From Variovorax sp. WDL1 (GTDB lineage: Bacteria; Pseudomonadota; Gammaproteobacteria; Burkholderiales; Burkholderiaceae_C): a stretch of 50,958 nucleotides of DNA. The notes beneath the pieces are model-generated. The model was not told the DNA's origin and ran no database searches. It was given only the letters and a program-made list of their open reading frames with translations. The position numbers and the translations under genes are program-made. Location of the stretch: positions 112,600 through 163,557 of the forward strand of contig NZ_LMTS01000096.1 of assembly GCF_001541225.1 (NCBI RefSeq), written 5' to 3'. This document shows, piece after piece, positions 1 to 8,585 of this stretch. The first letter of the stretch is position 1. The number at the start of each line of letters is the position of its first letter.

Positions 1-504
1 TTCTACCGATCGGGCGCCTTGGTGTTCGGCGGTGGACACGTCGTGCTGCCGCTGCTGCAGGCCACAGTGGTGCCCGCCGGAGCGGTGAGCAACTCCGATT
101 TCCTGGCGGGCTATGGCGCCGCGCAGGCGGTCCCCGGGCCGCTCTTCACCTTCGCTGCGTACCTGGGTACGGTCGCCAACGGACAGCTCCACGGGTGGAT
201 CGGCGGACTGGGGCTGCTGCTCGTGATCTTCTTGCCGGCCTTCCTGCTGGTCGTCGGCGCGCTACCTCTTTGGGAGAGCTTGCGTCGCCGCAATGACATC
301 CAGTCGACGATGGCCGGAATCAACGCGGGGGTGGTCGGCATCCTCGGGTCGGCGCTCTACGACCCCGTCTGGACCAGCGCCATTCATTCCAGGACTGATT
401 TCGGGTTGGCGCTCGCAGCGTTCGGCTTGTTGCTCTACGCCAAGGTCTCGCCCGTCATCGTGGTGACACTGGCTGCGCTCGCGGGGTGGGCGCTTTCTTT
501 GTAG
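1..504 (+). CDS. chrA: Chromate transporter ChrA, C-terminal part (5' truncated by window)
   Basis: The reading frame is open from base 1 and ends at a TAG at 502-504, so the true start lies outside the window; 167 residues are visible. The motif FGGGHVVLPLL near the beginning is the signature that opens each half of CHR-family transporters, so this is the second half of a two-domain ChrA or a short-chain CHR protein. Hydrophobic segments follow (around residues 65-80, 100-120 and 130-167), consistent with an inner-membrane protein. Family knowledge: CHR proteins export chromate. The next gene is convergent, with a hairpin between them. There is nothing to link it to the sox or cbb genes. Confidence 0.9.
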   Translation, partial: FYRSGALVFGGGHVVLPLLQATVVPAGAVSNSDFLAGYGAAQAVPGPLFTFAAYLGTVANGQLHGWIGGLGLLLVIFLPAFLLVVGALPLWESLRRRNDIQSTMAGINAGVVGILGSALYDPVWTSAIHSRTDFGLALAAFGLLLYAKVSPVIVVTLAALAGWALSL

Positions 505-561
505 GGCGTTCCCAGTGACAAGAAGAAAAGCGTGAGGGCCGAGGTCGAGCCCCACGTAGAA

Positions 562-583
562 GCGCCCGTCGGATGACGGGCGC
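562..583. terminator. Hairpin between convergent chrA and phoX
   Basis: A perfect 9-bp stem, GCGCCCGTC (562-570) and GACGGGCGC (575-583), closes a GGAT loop. It lies between the ends of two convergent genes. On the plus strand it is followed by GTTCTCTT, a weak pyrimidine tract, so it can serve as a terminator for chrA and possibly in both directions. Confidence 0.7.
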
Positions 584-617
584 GTTCTCTTCCGGAGGGT
601 GAATCCCCAGCGCGTCG

Positions 618-2897
618 TCAGCTGCCGACGCGACCGCCGTCGTTCTTGGTGATCACGATGGTTGCCGAGCGGGGACGGGACCCCGCGCCATAGCCAGCAT
701 TGCCCGGCCAGCGGCTGGTGTACTTGCTCGGGTCAGCCAGGTTGGCCTGGTTGGTGTTCTCGCCCGGGTGCTGGATGTTGATGAAGATCGCCTTGCCGTC
801 CGGCGTTTCGCACATGCCGGTGATCTCGCAACCCACCGGCCCCACCAGGAATCGCTTCAGCGTATCGGCCGTGGGCGCCTTGCCAACCGGCGTAGTGACG
901 TCCAGCTTGCTGGTGTCGGCCTTGGTGTAGCTGAATGTCTTGGCCGCACCGTCGCCGACCTGGCCTGGCAACGCAGCCAGCATCATGCAGTTGGTGACGT
1001 CCGTGTACGCGCCATCGTCGGTCTGGATCCAGCAGATTCCCGTGGACGGGCTGAACACCAAGCCATCCGGGCTCGAGAAGTCCTGGTCTGCCGTGAGGCT
1101 CGAAACGTTGACCATCGCCGTGTCTGCGCCCGCCTCGGCACCGAAAAGGTAGACATCCCATGTGAAGCTGGTCGCCGCGCCCCCTGCCGAGCCCTCCCGC
1201 ATGCGCAGCAGATGGCCGTTGGGGTTGCCCGACTGCGCAGTTGCGCCCTTCATGTCCGTGTAGACGCGCGGGTTCGCGCTGTCGGGTGCGAGCTGTGAAG
1301 AACCCGTCGGGTCGACACGCCGATTGCTGTTGTTGGTGAGTGTCTGGTAGATCTCGCCGTTGGCCGGATTCACGGCCCCCCACTCCGGGCGGTCCATCTT
1401 GGTCGCGCCGACCGCGTCGGCTGCAAGGCGAACATTCACGCAAACGTCGGCCTGGTCGGCGAACGCATAGCCCGCGAAGCCGGCCACCACGGGATTCGCG
1501 AAAGAGAGCTCGAGCCACGCTCCGGTGCCGTCGGCGTTGAACTTGGCAGCGTACAGCTTGCCTTCATTCAGGTACTTGTCGCCGATCGCGAGGCGGTCCG
1601 AGGGGTTGGCGTCAGCGGCGTTCCACAATGCGGTCGACACGAACTTGTAGGTGTACTCGTTGCGCGCGTCGTCGCCCATGTAGACCACAAGCGGCTGGCC
1701 GGCGACCGGTGTGCCGAAAGCTGCGCTCTCATGCGCGAACCGGCCGAGGGCCGTCCGCTTCTTGGCAGACTTCGTCTTGTCGAACGGATCGATCTCGACG
1801 ATGTAGCCCATGCCGTTGAGCTCGTTGCGGTAGTCATCGCTGCCGTCCGCCGAAGCTCCGGTCTTGCTGATGTTCCAGCGCGCGTACTTGTCATCGGGAC
1901 CTGCGGACTCCCAGCCGTGGCGAGAGGCACCGCCTTGCGCGCTGCCATAGCGCTTCAGTGCCGTCACGGACTTGTCGTTGGCGCGCGCCGTGTCGTCGGC
2001 CGCGCCGCGCGTGAAGTAGCCGAACCAGTTCTCCTCGCCGGTGAGGAAGGTGCCCCAAGGCGTCTTGCCGGTACCGCAGTTGTTCAGCGTGCCGCGGGTC
2101 TTCAGGCCGGTGGGCGAGTACTTCGTGACCAATAGCGCGCTGCCGCGCGCAGGCCCTGCGATCTCGATGTCGCTCAGTGCGGTCAACCGGAAGTTGAAAG
2201 CGGAATCCTGGACGGTGGCCCACTTGTCCGCAGCCTTCTTGACTTCGACGACCGAGATGCCGTGAATGGCGATTTCCTTGTCGACCTCGGACGCCGGGCG
2301 GGGCAGCGTCGTGGTACCGCCGTTGGCATGCAGGAAGAACGAGCTGAGCGTCTGGTCCGTGGTCGCTTCATGGTTGACGGCCAGCAGACCGCGATCGACA
2401 GACGTGAGGGAGGCCTGGCCGCTTGCGTCCAGGCCGAACCATTCCATCCCGTCATGGTGATCGCCGGCTCGGTTCTCGAAGCCTGTGTCGGTACCGTCGT
2501 TCTTGTATGCGGGCGTCCCGGCGGTGAGTGGATCGCCAAGGGCATAGAGCACGCTGAACGAGTAGCCTGCCGGAATGACAACAGCATCCGCGAGGCTCTT
2601 CGAAACCGCCTGGAAGCCGAGAAGCTTTTCGGGCGGCGGAGCTGGGGCAGGTGCGGGCGCAGGCGCCGGCGCTGGTGCCGGGGGCAAGATCGGGAAGCCG
2701 TTGTCACCGCCGCCGCCTCCGCAACCGACCACAGCGAGACTGCCCAACAGCGCAGTCCCCGCGGATCCAACGCCGCCGCGCAAGAGGCCTCGCCGGCTGA
2801 GGCGGGCTGCGAGCACCGCATCGAAGGTCGGGTTGCTGGACGTGTTGGAGTCTTCGTCGTTGAAATCGATCTTGGTCAGATCGGGAGGGTTCTTCAT
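618..2897 (-). CDS. phoX: PhoX-family (DUF839) secreted phosphatase
   Basis: 759 residues from the ATG at 2897. Residues about 35-62 form a twin-arginine signal, SRRGLLRGGVGSAG, running into a lipobox-like VVGC and a Gly run, so the protein is exported by Tat and may be lipid-anchored. A Pro-Ala repeat linker follows. Recognisable PhoX blocks are GEENWFGYF, HESAAFGTP, MGDDARNEYTYKF, MDRPEWGAVNP, FSSPDGLVFSP and GPVGCEITGMCETPDG. Family knowledge: PhoX is a periplasmic Ca/Fe-dependent alkaline phosphatase that releases phosphate from organic esters. A longer frame upstream lacks family similarity and was not used. A candidate Pho box lies about 50 bp upstream, which fits phosphate-starvation control. 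Confidence 0.9.
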   Translation of the reverse strand: MKNPPDLTKIDFNDEDSNTSSNPTFDAVLAARLSRRGLLRGGVGSAGTALLGSLAVVGCGGGGGDNGFPILPPAPAPAPAPAPAPAPPPEKLLGFQAVSKSLADAVVIPAGYSFSVLYALGDPLTAGTPAYKNDGTDTGFENRAGDHHDGMEWFGLDASGQASLTSVDRGLLAVNHEATTDQTLSSFFLHANGGTTTLPRPASEVDKEIAIHGISVVEVKKAADKWATVQDSAFNFRLTALSDIEIAGPARGSALLVTKYSPTGLKTRGTLNNCGTGKTPWGTFLTGEENWFGYFTRGAADDTARANDKSVTALKRYGSAQGGASRHGWESAGPDDKYARWNISKTGASADGSDDYRNELNGMGYIVEIDPFDKTKSAKKRTALGRFAHESAAFGTPVAGQPLVVYMGDDARNEYTYKFVSTALWNAADANPSDRLAIGDKYLNEGKLYAAKFNADGTGAWLELSFANPVVAGFAGYAFADQADVCVNVRLAADAVGATKMDRPEWGAVNPANGEIYQTLTNNSNRRVDPTGSSQLAPDSANPRVYTDMKGATAQSGNPNGHLLRMREGSAGGAATSFTWDVYLFGAEAGADTAMVNVSSLTADQDFSSPDGLVFSPSTGICWIQTDDGAYTDVTNCMMLAALPGQVGDGAAKTFSYTKADTSKLDVTTPVGKAPTADTLKRFLVGPVGCEITGMCETPDGKAIFINIQHPGENTNQANLADPSKYTSRWPGNAGYGAGSRPRSATIVITKNDGGRVGS

Positions 2898-2923
2898 GGA
2901 TCGAGCCTTTTGCATTCGTGGAA

Positions 2924-2976
2924 CCGTGGAATCTATTGGCCCAACGTGACGCTTCTGTGACCCAGGCGAACTTTGG
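2924..2976 (+). repeat. Left copy of imperfect direct repeat bordering the cbb-sox cluster
   Basis: This stretch matches 25655-25703 in the same orientation. Both begin with CCGTGGA. After a 25-28 nt spacing both carry CTTCT, then TGAC, CAGGCGA and CTTTGG in the same order. In the conserved part (2952-2976 versus 25680-25703), 22 of 24 aligned bases agree with one 1-nt indel. The copies lie outside the first and last genes of the lithoautotrophy cluster. Confidence 0.65.
2946..2963 (-). promoter_or_regulatory. Candidate Pho box upstream of phoX
   Basis: Read on the gene's strand, GGGTCAC and GCGTCAC are two 7-mers separated by four bases, giving an 11-bp period. The PhoB site is two 7-mers of the CTGTCAT/CTGTCAC type with the same spacing; each half here matches CTGTCAC at five of seven positions. 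It lies 49 bp upstream of the phoX start codon. The inference rests on spacing, half-site match and gene identity. Confidence 0.55.
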
Positions 2977-3174
2977 TTCCTTCGAGACGATCGACGACCG
3001 TCAACGCAGCTCCAGCTTGGAATCGCAGCTCGCGAGTCACAGCCACCGCATCCTGTCCCGCGATCGACCAGTCCAGCACAAGAAGCTGCAGGAGCTTTTT
3101 GGGCAGAGGCTTCACGGCGCGCGGCGCTGACCTCCCTATGGAGCGCGAACGGAAGGCCGCTGCGCACCAAGCGC

Positions 3175-3205
3175 GCCGGGCCTGTTGAACGGAACGCGGC
3201 CCGGC
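3175..3205 (-). terminator. Hairpin downstream of the metallohydrolase gene
   Basis: A perfect 8-bp inverted repeat, GCCGGGCC (3175-3182) and GGCCCGGC (3198-3205), encloses a 15-nt loop and starts 7 nt past the stop codon. No T tract follows on the minus strand, so it may act as a weak terminator or a 3'-end stabiliser. Confidence 0.45.
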
Positions 3206-3212
3206 CGGCACC

Positions 3213-4223
3213 CTACCTGGGCACCTGTTGCTCCATCAGTAGGAAGGTGTTGTAGGCGTTGATGCGGTTCGCGGCGCGGAACAGCGGCAGATGCTCATAG
3301 CGCGACCAATCGACCCTGGCATATGCTTCTTCGAACGGCTCGAGGTTGGCCGCTGCCTCGCTCATGCTTTTGCGCAGATAGACCAGGTAGTCGCGCGTGA
3401 GTTCAAGATCGGGTATTGGATTCTCTGACACCGGCCCGTGTCCGGGAATCACGATTCGTGGCTTGAGCGCGATCAAGGTGCCCAGCGAGTCGATCCACTG
3501 GCGGCTGTCGGCCTGGCCCACGAACGGAACACGGCCGCGGAAGACGAGATCGCCCGCGAAAAGGACCTTGCGCTCGCGCACGTAGACCACGACGTCTTCC
3601 GGTGTGTGCGCTGCACCGACATGGCGGATCAGGAACTCGAAGGAGCCGAGCTTGAGCGTGGTTTCCTTGCCGTCCAGCCAGCGGTCTGCGGGGACGAGGC
3701 GCGTGTTCTCGTCGATCGATGGAAACAGATCCTTGCGGCTTGCCTCGAGCCGCAAGCGCGCCGTGTCCGAGGTCAGATACTCCCGCCCTTGGGCCTGAGC
3801 CAACACTGTCGCTCCAGTGGCTTTAAAGGCCTGCAGCCCATACACGTGATCCGCGTGATAGTGCGTGAGGATCACATATTTCACCGGCTGCGGCGTCACG
3901 CGCCGAATTTCCTTGATCAGCTCCTCGGCAAGCGTAGGAGAGCCCAATGCGTCCACCACCACAACGCCCTGCTCCGTGACCACGAAGCCAGCGTTGGAGA
4001 TGAAGTTTCGATTGGCCGATGAACCCAGTGCGGCTTCCCCCTGCACGAACCAAACGTCCTTGGCAACCTCGATGGCATGAACCGCTTGCTGTGCTGCCGC
4101 CGAAGCAAGAGAGGAACTCAGAACACAAATGCCCAGCACCAGCTGCAACCATTGGCGCCAACGGGGCTGTGCCGAACCATTCGGGTGCAAACCGGGCCGC
4201 CTGGGTTTTCCATTTATTCGCAT
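3213..4223 (-). CDS. Secreted metallo-beta-lactamase-fold hydrolase (SoxH-like)
   Basis: 336 residues. A hydrophobic signal sequence at about residues 25-45 ends in SSSLASAAAQQ, so the protein is probably periplasmic. The zinc-binding motif THYHADHVYG falls at residues 120-129; further fold signatures are HVGAAHTPED, FAGDLVFRGR and IPGHGPVSE. Family knowledge: this branch resembles SoxH and the quinoprotein-relay zinc metallohydrolases found in sulfur-oxidation and PQQ-linked loci; the substrate is unresolved. It follows the DsrE-like gene on the same strand. The start is uncertain, since no clear Shine-Dalgarno precedes ATG 4223. An 11-bp sequence upstream (4230-4240) is repeated before soxC. 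Confidence 0.8.
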   Translation of the reverse strand: MRINGKPRRPGLHPNGSAQPRWRQWLQLVLGICVLSSSLASAAAQQAVHAIEVAKDVWFVQGEAALGSSANRNFISNAGFVVTEQGVVVVDALGSPTLAEELIKEIRRVTPQPVKYVILTHYHADHVYGLQAFKATGATVLAQAQGREYLTSDTARLRLEASRKDLFPSIDENTRLVPADRWLDGKETTLKLGSFEFLIRHVGAAHTPEDVVVYVRERKVLFAGDLVFRGRVPFVGQADSRQWIDSLGTLIALKPRIVIPGHGPVSENPIPDLELTRDYLVYLRKSMSEAAANLEPFEEAYARVDWSRYEHLPLFRAANRINAYNTFLLMEQQVPR

Positions 4224-4229
4224 TCAGTG

Positions 4230-4240
4230 ATATTAGCGAC
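4230..4240 (-). promoter_or_regulatory. 11-bp element shared with the soxC upstream region
   Basis: ATATTAGCGAC (plus-strand reading) occurs here, immediately upstream of the metallohydrolase gene, and again at 21099-21109 upstream of soxC. Two unrelated short intergenic stretches are unlikely to share an 11-mer by chance, so it is a candidate binding site for a common regulator such as the ArsR-type protein at 21307-21666. No binding evidence exists. Confidence 0.4.
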
Positions 4241-4326
4241 ACTGGTCGTTCCGCATCTCAGGGTTGTCCCAGAAGCGCACGAAGATCAGGTGCATGAGAC
4301 GAGAACGGGTCACGAGCGATCCGCTG

Positions 4327-4740
4327 CTACGGCTTGATGTACGCGTATCCTTGTTGCTGTAGCTTGGCGATCCGCACCACGCCCGAGGGGGTGAACTTGG
4401 CTTCCTGGATCAACTGGTCCTTCTTGAGATTGCGGTTGCGCAGGGTGATCTCGCAGACCTCGAACTTCACGCCTCGGCTGACCAGCTGCTGAACCGCAAT
4501 CTCGTAGGGGTTGCCGTTCTTGTCTTGGGCATCGGTCATCAGGAAATCGACCCCATTGGCATGCGTGACGACGATGATCTGCGCCTTGGGGTCGGTATCG
4601 AGATGGTTCTTGACGTTGCGCAAACCGGCGAGCGCCTGGGTTGCCGTGTCGTTGATGTGATAAACCACCTTGTCCTGCGCCCAGCTGCCCATCGCAGCTG
4701 CACCCAGGACCAGGCCGATCAGAAGATTGCGAGCTTTCAT
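4327..4740 (-). CDS. Secreted DsrE/DsrF-like protein
   Basis: 137 residues from ATG 4740, with GGAGA upstream. Residues 1-22 are a Sec signal (LIGLVLGAAAMGSWA-Q). The mature part has the DsrE-type alpha/beta pattern: VVYHINDT, IIVVTHANGVDFL, then FEVCEITLRNRNL with the single Cys (C98) where DsrE-like sulfur carriers place theirs. Cytoplasmic DsrEFH moves sulfane sulfur; a periplasmic single-subunit version beside cbb and sox genes suggests handling of sulfane or persulfide sulfur outside the cytoplasm. That role is inference. No dsrF or dsrH partner is present. Upstream lies a dyad resembling the one before ccsB. Confidence 0.8.
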   Translation of the reverse strand: MKARNLLIGLVLGAAAMGSWAQDKVVYHINDTATQALAGLRNVKNHLDTDPKAQIIVVTHANGVDFLMTDAQDKNGNPYEIAVQQLVSRGVKFEVCEITLRNRNLKKDQLIQEAKFTPSGVVRIAKLQQQGYAYIKP

Positions 4741-4864
4741 GCATGTCTCCGTTGGATAAGGTGGCCCGACAAAGCTTCAGCCCGCCCGCATCACCGTCTT
4801 CCTGCTGCATGGCGCCTCGATGCCGGAATTGCTTGATTCTAGGTCGATGCACCGTTCCATCAGC

Positions 4865-4882
4865 ATATTGCCGAATACGGAT
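4865..4882 (-). promoter_or_regulatory. Dyad-like AT-rich element upstream of the DsrE-like gene
   Basis: Read on the minus strand this 18-mer is ATCCGTATTCGGCAATAT. The plus-strand 18-mer at 23548-23565 upstream of ccsB is ATCCGTATACGCGCATAT; 14 of 18 positions agree. It is a candidate operator shared by sulfur-oxidation transcription units. Confidence 0.4.
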
Positions 4883-4905
4883 TTACCACAGAAGCGCGGG
4901 CTGCT

Positions 4906-5598
4906 TCATGTCCCATTCCCTACGTGCGCGAGCACATGTGTGGCGACCTGCATCAGCTCTTCGAACATCAGGTCCGGCCGCGATTCGGCCACCGGCACTC
5001 CACCGTTGTAGCCGTAGGGTACCGCCCAAGCCGCGATACCGGCAGTGCGTGCGGTGGCCACGTCGATGGCCGAATCCCCAAGGTGCGCCGCGCGTTCAGG
5101 AGGAACGTCGAAGCGTTGCAGAACATGCTGCATGACGATCGGATCGGGCTTCCTGGCAGGCAGTGTGTCGCCGCCGATCAGGAGCTCGAAGCAGTCTGAC
5201 AGCCGCGTCGCCCGCAGCACGCGACGCGCGTGCGCGTATTCCTTGTTGGTCACGCACACCAGCCGGACGCCGGCGACCCGAAGCTGCTCAAGGGCTTGCC
5301 GACAGCCCGCATACGGCACCGCCGAAGTGCCGGCGGTCCATGCATAGTGCCGGTCCAGGCTCTGGAGCACGCGGTCGCGCCGCGACACCTCTTCGAGCCA
5401 CGGTGCTTCAGCGACCCGCTGCGCCAACAGCCGGACCATCAGTTCACGAGTTCCTGCGCCAATCAGCTCGGTAATTTCCGGCAGGGGACGCCGCCGGATG
5501 CCATGATCGTCCAGCGCGCGATTGACTGCTTCGGCGATCTCGGCTGCGGTATCCACCAAGGTGCCGTCGAGATCGAAGCTGATCAGTTGGTATTGCAT
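4906..5598 (-). CDS. cbbZ: Phosphoglycolate phosphatase
   Basis: 230 residues from ATG 5598; the longer upstream frame runs into the transketolase gene and is not used. The HAD motif FDLDGTLVDT lies at residues 7-16, with VTNKEYAHARR (motif II/III region) and HLGDSAIDVATARTAG (motif IV). Family knowledge: it dephosphorylates 2-phosphoglycolate, the oxygenase by-product of RuBisCO. It is the last gene of the cbb operon, 16 bp after transketolase, which supports the cbbZ assignment over a general gph. Confidence 0.92.
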   Translation of the reverse strand: MQYQLISFDLDGTLVDTAAEIAEAVNRALDDHGIRRRPLPEITELIGAGTRELMVRLLAQRVAEAPWLEEVSRRDRVLQSLDRHYAWTAGTSAVPYAGCRQALEQLRVAGVRLVCVTNKEYAHARRVLRATRLSDCFELLIGGDTLPARKPDPIVMQHVLQRFDVPPERAAHLGDSAIDVATARTAGIAAWAVPYGYNGGVPVAESRPDLMFEELMQVATHVLAHVGNGT

Positions 5599-5614
5599 GG
5601 GTCCGCAATTCCGT

Positions 5615-7669
5615 TCAGTTGCTGGAACGTATCCGTCGTTGTTCGTCGCAGCACTGCGCCGCCACCAGGTCTGCCAGGGCCTGTGCGGTAAGCCCGAAGT
5701 GCGTGAACAAGGCCGATGCGGGCGCCGATTCCCCGAAACTGTCAATGCCGAGCGCGGCGCAACACCCGTACTGACCCCACCAGCGCGTTACCCCCGCTTC
5801 CACTCCGATACGAGGCAACCCGCCGCCGAGCACGCTTTCGCGATAGCCCCGATCCTGCCGGTCGAAGGTTGTCGAGCATGGCAGCGACACCACCCTCACC
5901 GGCAAGCCAAGGGCATCCAGGATCTCTTGAGCCGCAATTGCGAGCGAGACCTCCGAGCCCGTGGCAAGGAGGACGGCCGCCGGATCCTTCCGGTCGCTCA
6001 GCACGTAGCCTCCCCGGCGGATCAGCAGCACCTGCTCGGCGCTGCGCGACTGGGCCGGCAGCTCCTGCCGTGACAGTAGGAGCGCCGACGGTCCTTGTCG
6101 CTGGCCGATCGCCTGCATCCAGGCCACCAGCGTTTCGGCCGCGTCGCACGGTCGCCAGACATCCAGGCCGGGGATGAGCCGCAGGCTCGCCGCATGCTCG
6201 ACAGGTTGGTGGGTGGGCCCGTCCTCGCCCAGCCCGATCGAATCGTGCGTGAACACATGAATGACCTGCAGCTTCATCAGCGCAGCCATGCGGATCGCGT
6301 TCCGGCTGTAGTCGCTGAACGCCAGGAAAGTGCCCCCGTAGGGAATGAAGCCGCCGTGCAGCGCCAGCCCGTTCATGATCGCGGCCATGCCGAACTCGCG
6401 CACACCGTAGTTCAAGTGGCGGCCACCGGGCATGCCCCCCCTGACGGCACCACATCCGGGAAAGTTCGTGAGGTTGGATCCGGTCAGGTCTGCGCTTCCG
6501 CCGAGCAGTTCCGGCAGCACGGGCGCCAGCAGGGCAATCACTTGCTGGGACGCCTTCCGGGATGCAACTGCCGTGCGCGACTGACCCATCTCCATCAACG
6601 CGCCGAGCGAGGCCTCCTCGAAAGGCCGTGGCGTGCGTCCTTGCATTCGGCGTTCGAATTCGGCGGCCAGAGCAGGATGCGCCTTACGATAGGCATCGAA
6701 CGTTGAGTTCCAGTGCGATTCGAGGCGGGCTCCGCGCTGACGCGCGTCCCAGACCGCTGCCAGCGCGGCGGGAACCTCGAACGGCGCATGCGGCCACCCC
6801 AACGCATGGCGAGCCGCCTCGATCTCCGTTGTGCCCAGGGGCTCGCCATGCGCCCTGGCCGTGCCGGCGCGCCCCGGGGAACCCTTGCCGATGAGGGTCT
6901 TGCAGACGAGCAACGTCGGGCGATCGGGCGAATCCTTGGCCGCGGCAATGGCTTGCGCGACGGCGTTCGCATCGTGCCCGTCCAGCGGACCGATGACGTG
7001 CCACCCGTAGGCCTTGAAACGAGCGGGCGTGTCGTCAATGAACCAGTCATGCACCGGTCCGTCGATGGAGATGCCGTTGTCGTCGTAGAGAACAACCAGT
7101 TTGTTGAGCTTCCAGACCCCTGCGAGCGCGCAGGCCTCGTGACTGATTCCCTCCATGAGGCAGCCGTCACCCACGAACGCATAGCTGTGGTGGTTGACGA
7201 CCTCGTAGCCGGGTCGGTTGAATTCGTCGGCCAGGAGTTTCTCTGCGAGTGCGAAGCCCACCGCGTTGGCCAGTCCCTGCCCCAGAGGCCCTGTGGTCGT
7301 TTCCACACCCGGCGTCATGCCCCATTCAGGATGCCCCGGTGTCCTGCTATGGAGCTGGCGGAAGCGCCGAAGCTCCGCCATCGGCAAGTCGTACCCCGTC
7401 AGATGCAGCAGCCCGTACAGAAGCATGGACGCGTGGCCATTCGACAGCACGAAGCGGTCGCGATCCGGCCACAGCGGGTTTGCCGGGTTGTGGCGCAGGT
7501 GCTCCCCCCAGAGGGCGACCGCCATCTCGGCCATTCCCATCGGGGCACCTGGATGCCCCGAGTTGGCCTGCTGCACTGCGTCCATGGCCAGGGCGCGCAA
7601 GGCGTTCGCCATGTCATGGCGGCAAAGATCGTTGGCGCGCGTCATGGCGGCCGGCGTAGCTCTGTTCAT
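5615..7669 (-). CDS. cbbT: Transketolase
   Basis: 684 residues, the usual transketolase length. The N-terminal half shows SGHPGAPMGMAEM (37-49), the catalytic-site LSNGHASMLLYG, and the thiamine-diphosphate motif GDGCLMEGISHEA (167-179). The pyrimidine domain has REFGMAAIMNGLALHGG and DSIGLGEDGPTHQPVEH; the C-terminal domain ends normally. Start ATG 7669 follows GGAG at suitable spacing; ATG 7645 is an alternative. It exchanges two-carbon units in the regenerative phase of the Calvin cycle. Only 15 bp separate it from cbbP. Confidence 0.95.
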   Translation of the reverse strand: MNRATPAAMTRANDLCRHDMANALRALAMDAVQQANSGHPGAPMGMAEMAVALWGEHLRHNPANPLWPDRDRFVLSNGHASMLLYGLLHLTGYDLPMAELRRFRQLHSRTPGHPEWGMTPGVETTTGPLGQGLANAVGFALAEKLLADEFNRPGYEVVNHHSYAFVGDGCLMEGISHEACALAGVWKLNKLVVLYDDNGISIDGPVHDWFIDDTPARFKAYGWHVIGPLDGHDANAVAQAIAAAKDSPDRPTLLVCKTLIGKGSPGRAGTARAHGEPLGTTEIEAARHALGWPHAPFEVPAALAAVWDARQRGARLESHWNSTFDAYRKAHPALAAEFERRMQGRTPRPFEEASLGALMEMGQSRTAVASRKASQQVIALLAPVLPELLGGSADLTGSNLTNFPGCGAVRGGMPGGRHLNYGVREFGMAAIMNGLALHGGFIPYGGTFLAFSDYSRNAIRMAALMKLQVIHVFTHDSIGLGEDGPTHQPVEHAASLRLIPGLDVWRPCDAAETLVAWMQAIGQRQGPSALLLSRQELPAQSRSAEQVLLIRRGGYVLSDRKDPAAVLLATGSEVSLAIAAQEILDALGLPVRVVSLPCSTTFDRQDRGYRESVLGGGLPRIGVEAGVTRWWGQYGCCAALGIDSFGESAPASALFTHFGLTAQALADLVAAQCCDEQRRIRSSN

Positions 7670-7684
7670 GTGCCTGCTCCAGGT

Positions 7685-8569
7685 TCAGACGGCAGCGAGC
7701 GCACGGTGACGGCGCTCCATCATCCGCCAGATGAACGGCGTGAAAATGAGTTGCATGGCCAGTTCCATCTTTCCGCCAGGCACGACGATCGTGTTCGGGC
7801 GTGACATGAAGGAGTCGTGCAGCATGGTGAGGAGATACTGGAAGTCGATGCCTTTCGGGTTGGCGAAGCGGATCACGACCATGCTTTCATCGGCCGAGGG
7901 GATGTCGCGGGCGATGAAGGGGTTCGACGTGTCCACCATCGGCACCCGCTGGAAGTTCACGTGTGTGTGCGTGAACTGCGGGCAGATGTAGTTCACATAG
8001 TCGGGCATGCGCCGCAAGATCGTGTCCGTGACTGCCTCGGTCGAATAGCCGCGCTGGCGCTTGTCGCGCCAGAGTTTCTGGATCCACTCCAGGTTGATCA
8101 CGGGCACGACCCCGATCAAGAGATCGGGATGCTGCGCGATGTTGACCTCGGGAGTCGAGACGGCGCCGTGCAGGCCTTCGTAGAACAGGAGATCCGTGTC
8201 CGCCTCGAGATCCTCCCACGGCGTGAAAGTGCCCGGCTCCTGTTCGTAAGGCGCCGCTTCCTCGGCATTGTGCAGATACTTGCGGCAGCGCCCATTGCCG
8301 CGCTCCCCATAGCTGCGAAAGAGTCGCTCGAGTTCGACGAACAGGTTGTTCTCGGGCCCGAAGTGGCTGAAGTTCCGATCGCCCGCAGCCTCTGCCTCGG
8401 CCTGTCGAGCCTTCATCTCGTTGCGGTCGAATCGGTGAAAGGCGTCGCCTTCGACGATCGAGGCCTTGAGGTTTTCGCGCCTGAAGATGCTCTCGAAAGT
8501 GCGTGTTACGGATGTGGTCCCGGCGCCCGAGGAGCCGGTGATGGCGATGATGGGGTGACGTTGTGACAT
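7685..8569 (-). CDS. cbbP: Phosphoribulokinase
   Basis: 294 residues, typical of the proteobacterial octameric type. The P-loop GSSGAGTTS spans residues 12-20. GDAFHRFDRNEMK, FYEGLHGAV and the C-terminal MELAMQLIFTPFIWRMMERR are family blocks. It phosphorylates ribulose 5-phosphate to ribulose 1,5-bisphosphate, the CO2 acceptor. It sits 16 bp downstream of cbbF inside a tight operon. Confidence 0.96.
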   Translation of the reverse strand: MSQRHPIIAITGSSGAGTTSVTRTFESIFRRENLKASIVEGDAFHRFDRNEMKARQAEAEAAGDRNFSHFGPENNLFVELERLFRSYGERGNGRCRKYLHNAEEAAPYEQEPGTFTPWEDLEADTDLLFYEGLHGAVSTPEVNIAQHPDLLIGVVPVINLEWIQKLWRDKRQRGYSTEAVTDTILRRMPDYVNYICPQFTHTHVNFQRVPMVDTSNPFIARDIPSADESMVVIRFANPKGIDFQYLLTMLHDSFMSRPNTIVVPGGKMELAMQLIFTPFIWRMMERRHRALAAV

Positions 8570-8585
8570 GCAAGTTCCGTTCGGT

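Larger units (their letters stand above)
2898..3212. other. Gene-free stretch between phoX and the metallohydrolase gene
   Basis: About 315 bp with no credible gene. It holds the left copy of the border repeat (2924-2976), a Pho-box-like direct repeat (2946-2963) and, at its other end, the hairpin following the metallohydrolase gene (3175-3205). Open frames through it are short, lack ribosome binding sites and resemble no family. Confidence 0.7.

Noticed and set aside
2933..3211. Possible 92-residue protein in the phoX-metallohydrolase gap
   Set aside because: No ribosome binding site and no family similarity; it overlaps the Pho-box-like site and the border repeat.
4327..4740. Reverse Dsr (DsrEFH) sulfur oxidation locus
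   Set aside because: Only one DsrE-like gene is present and it carries an export signal; no dsrF, dsrH, dsrC or dsrAB.
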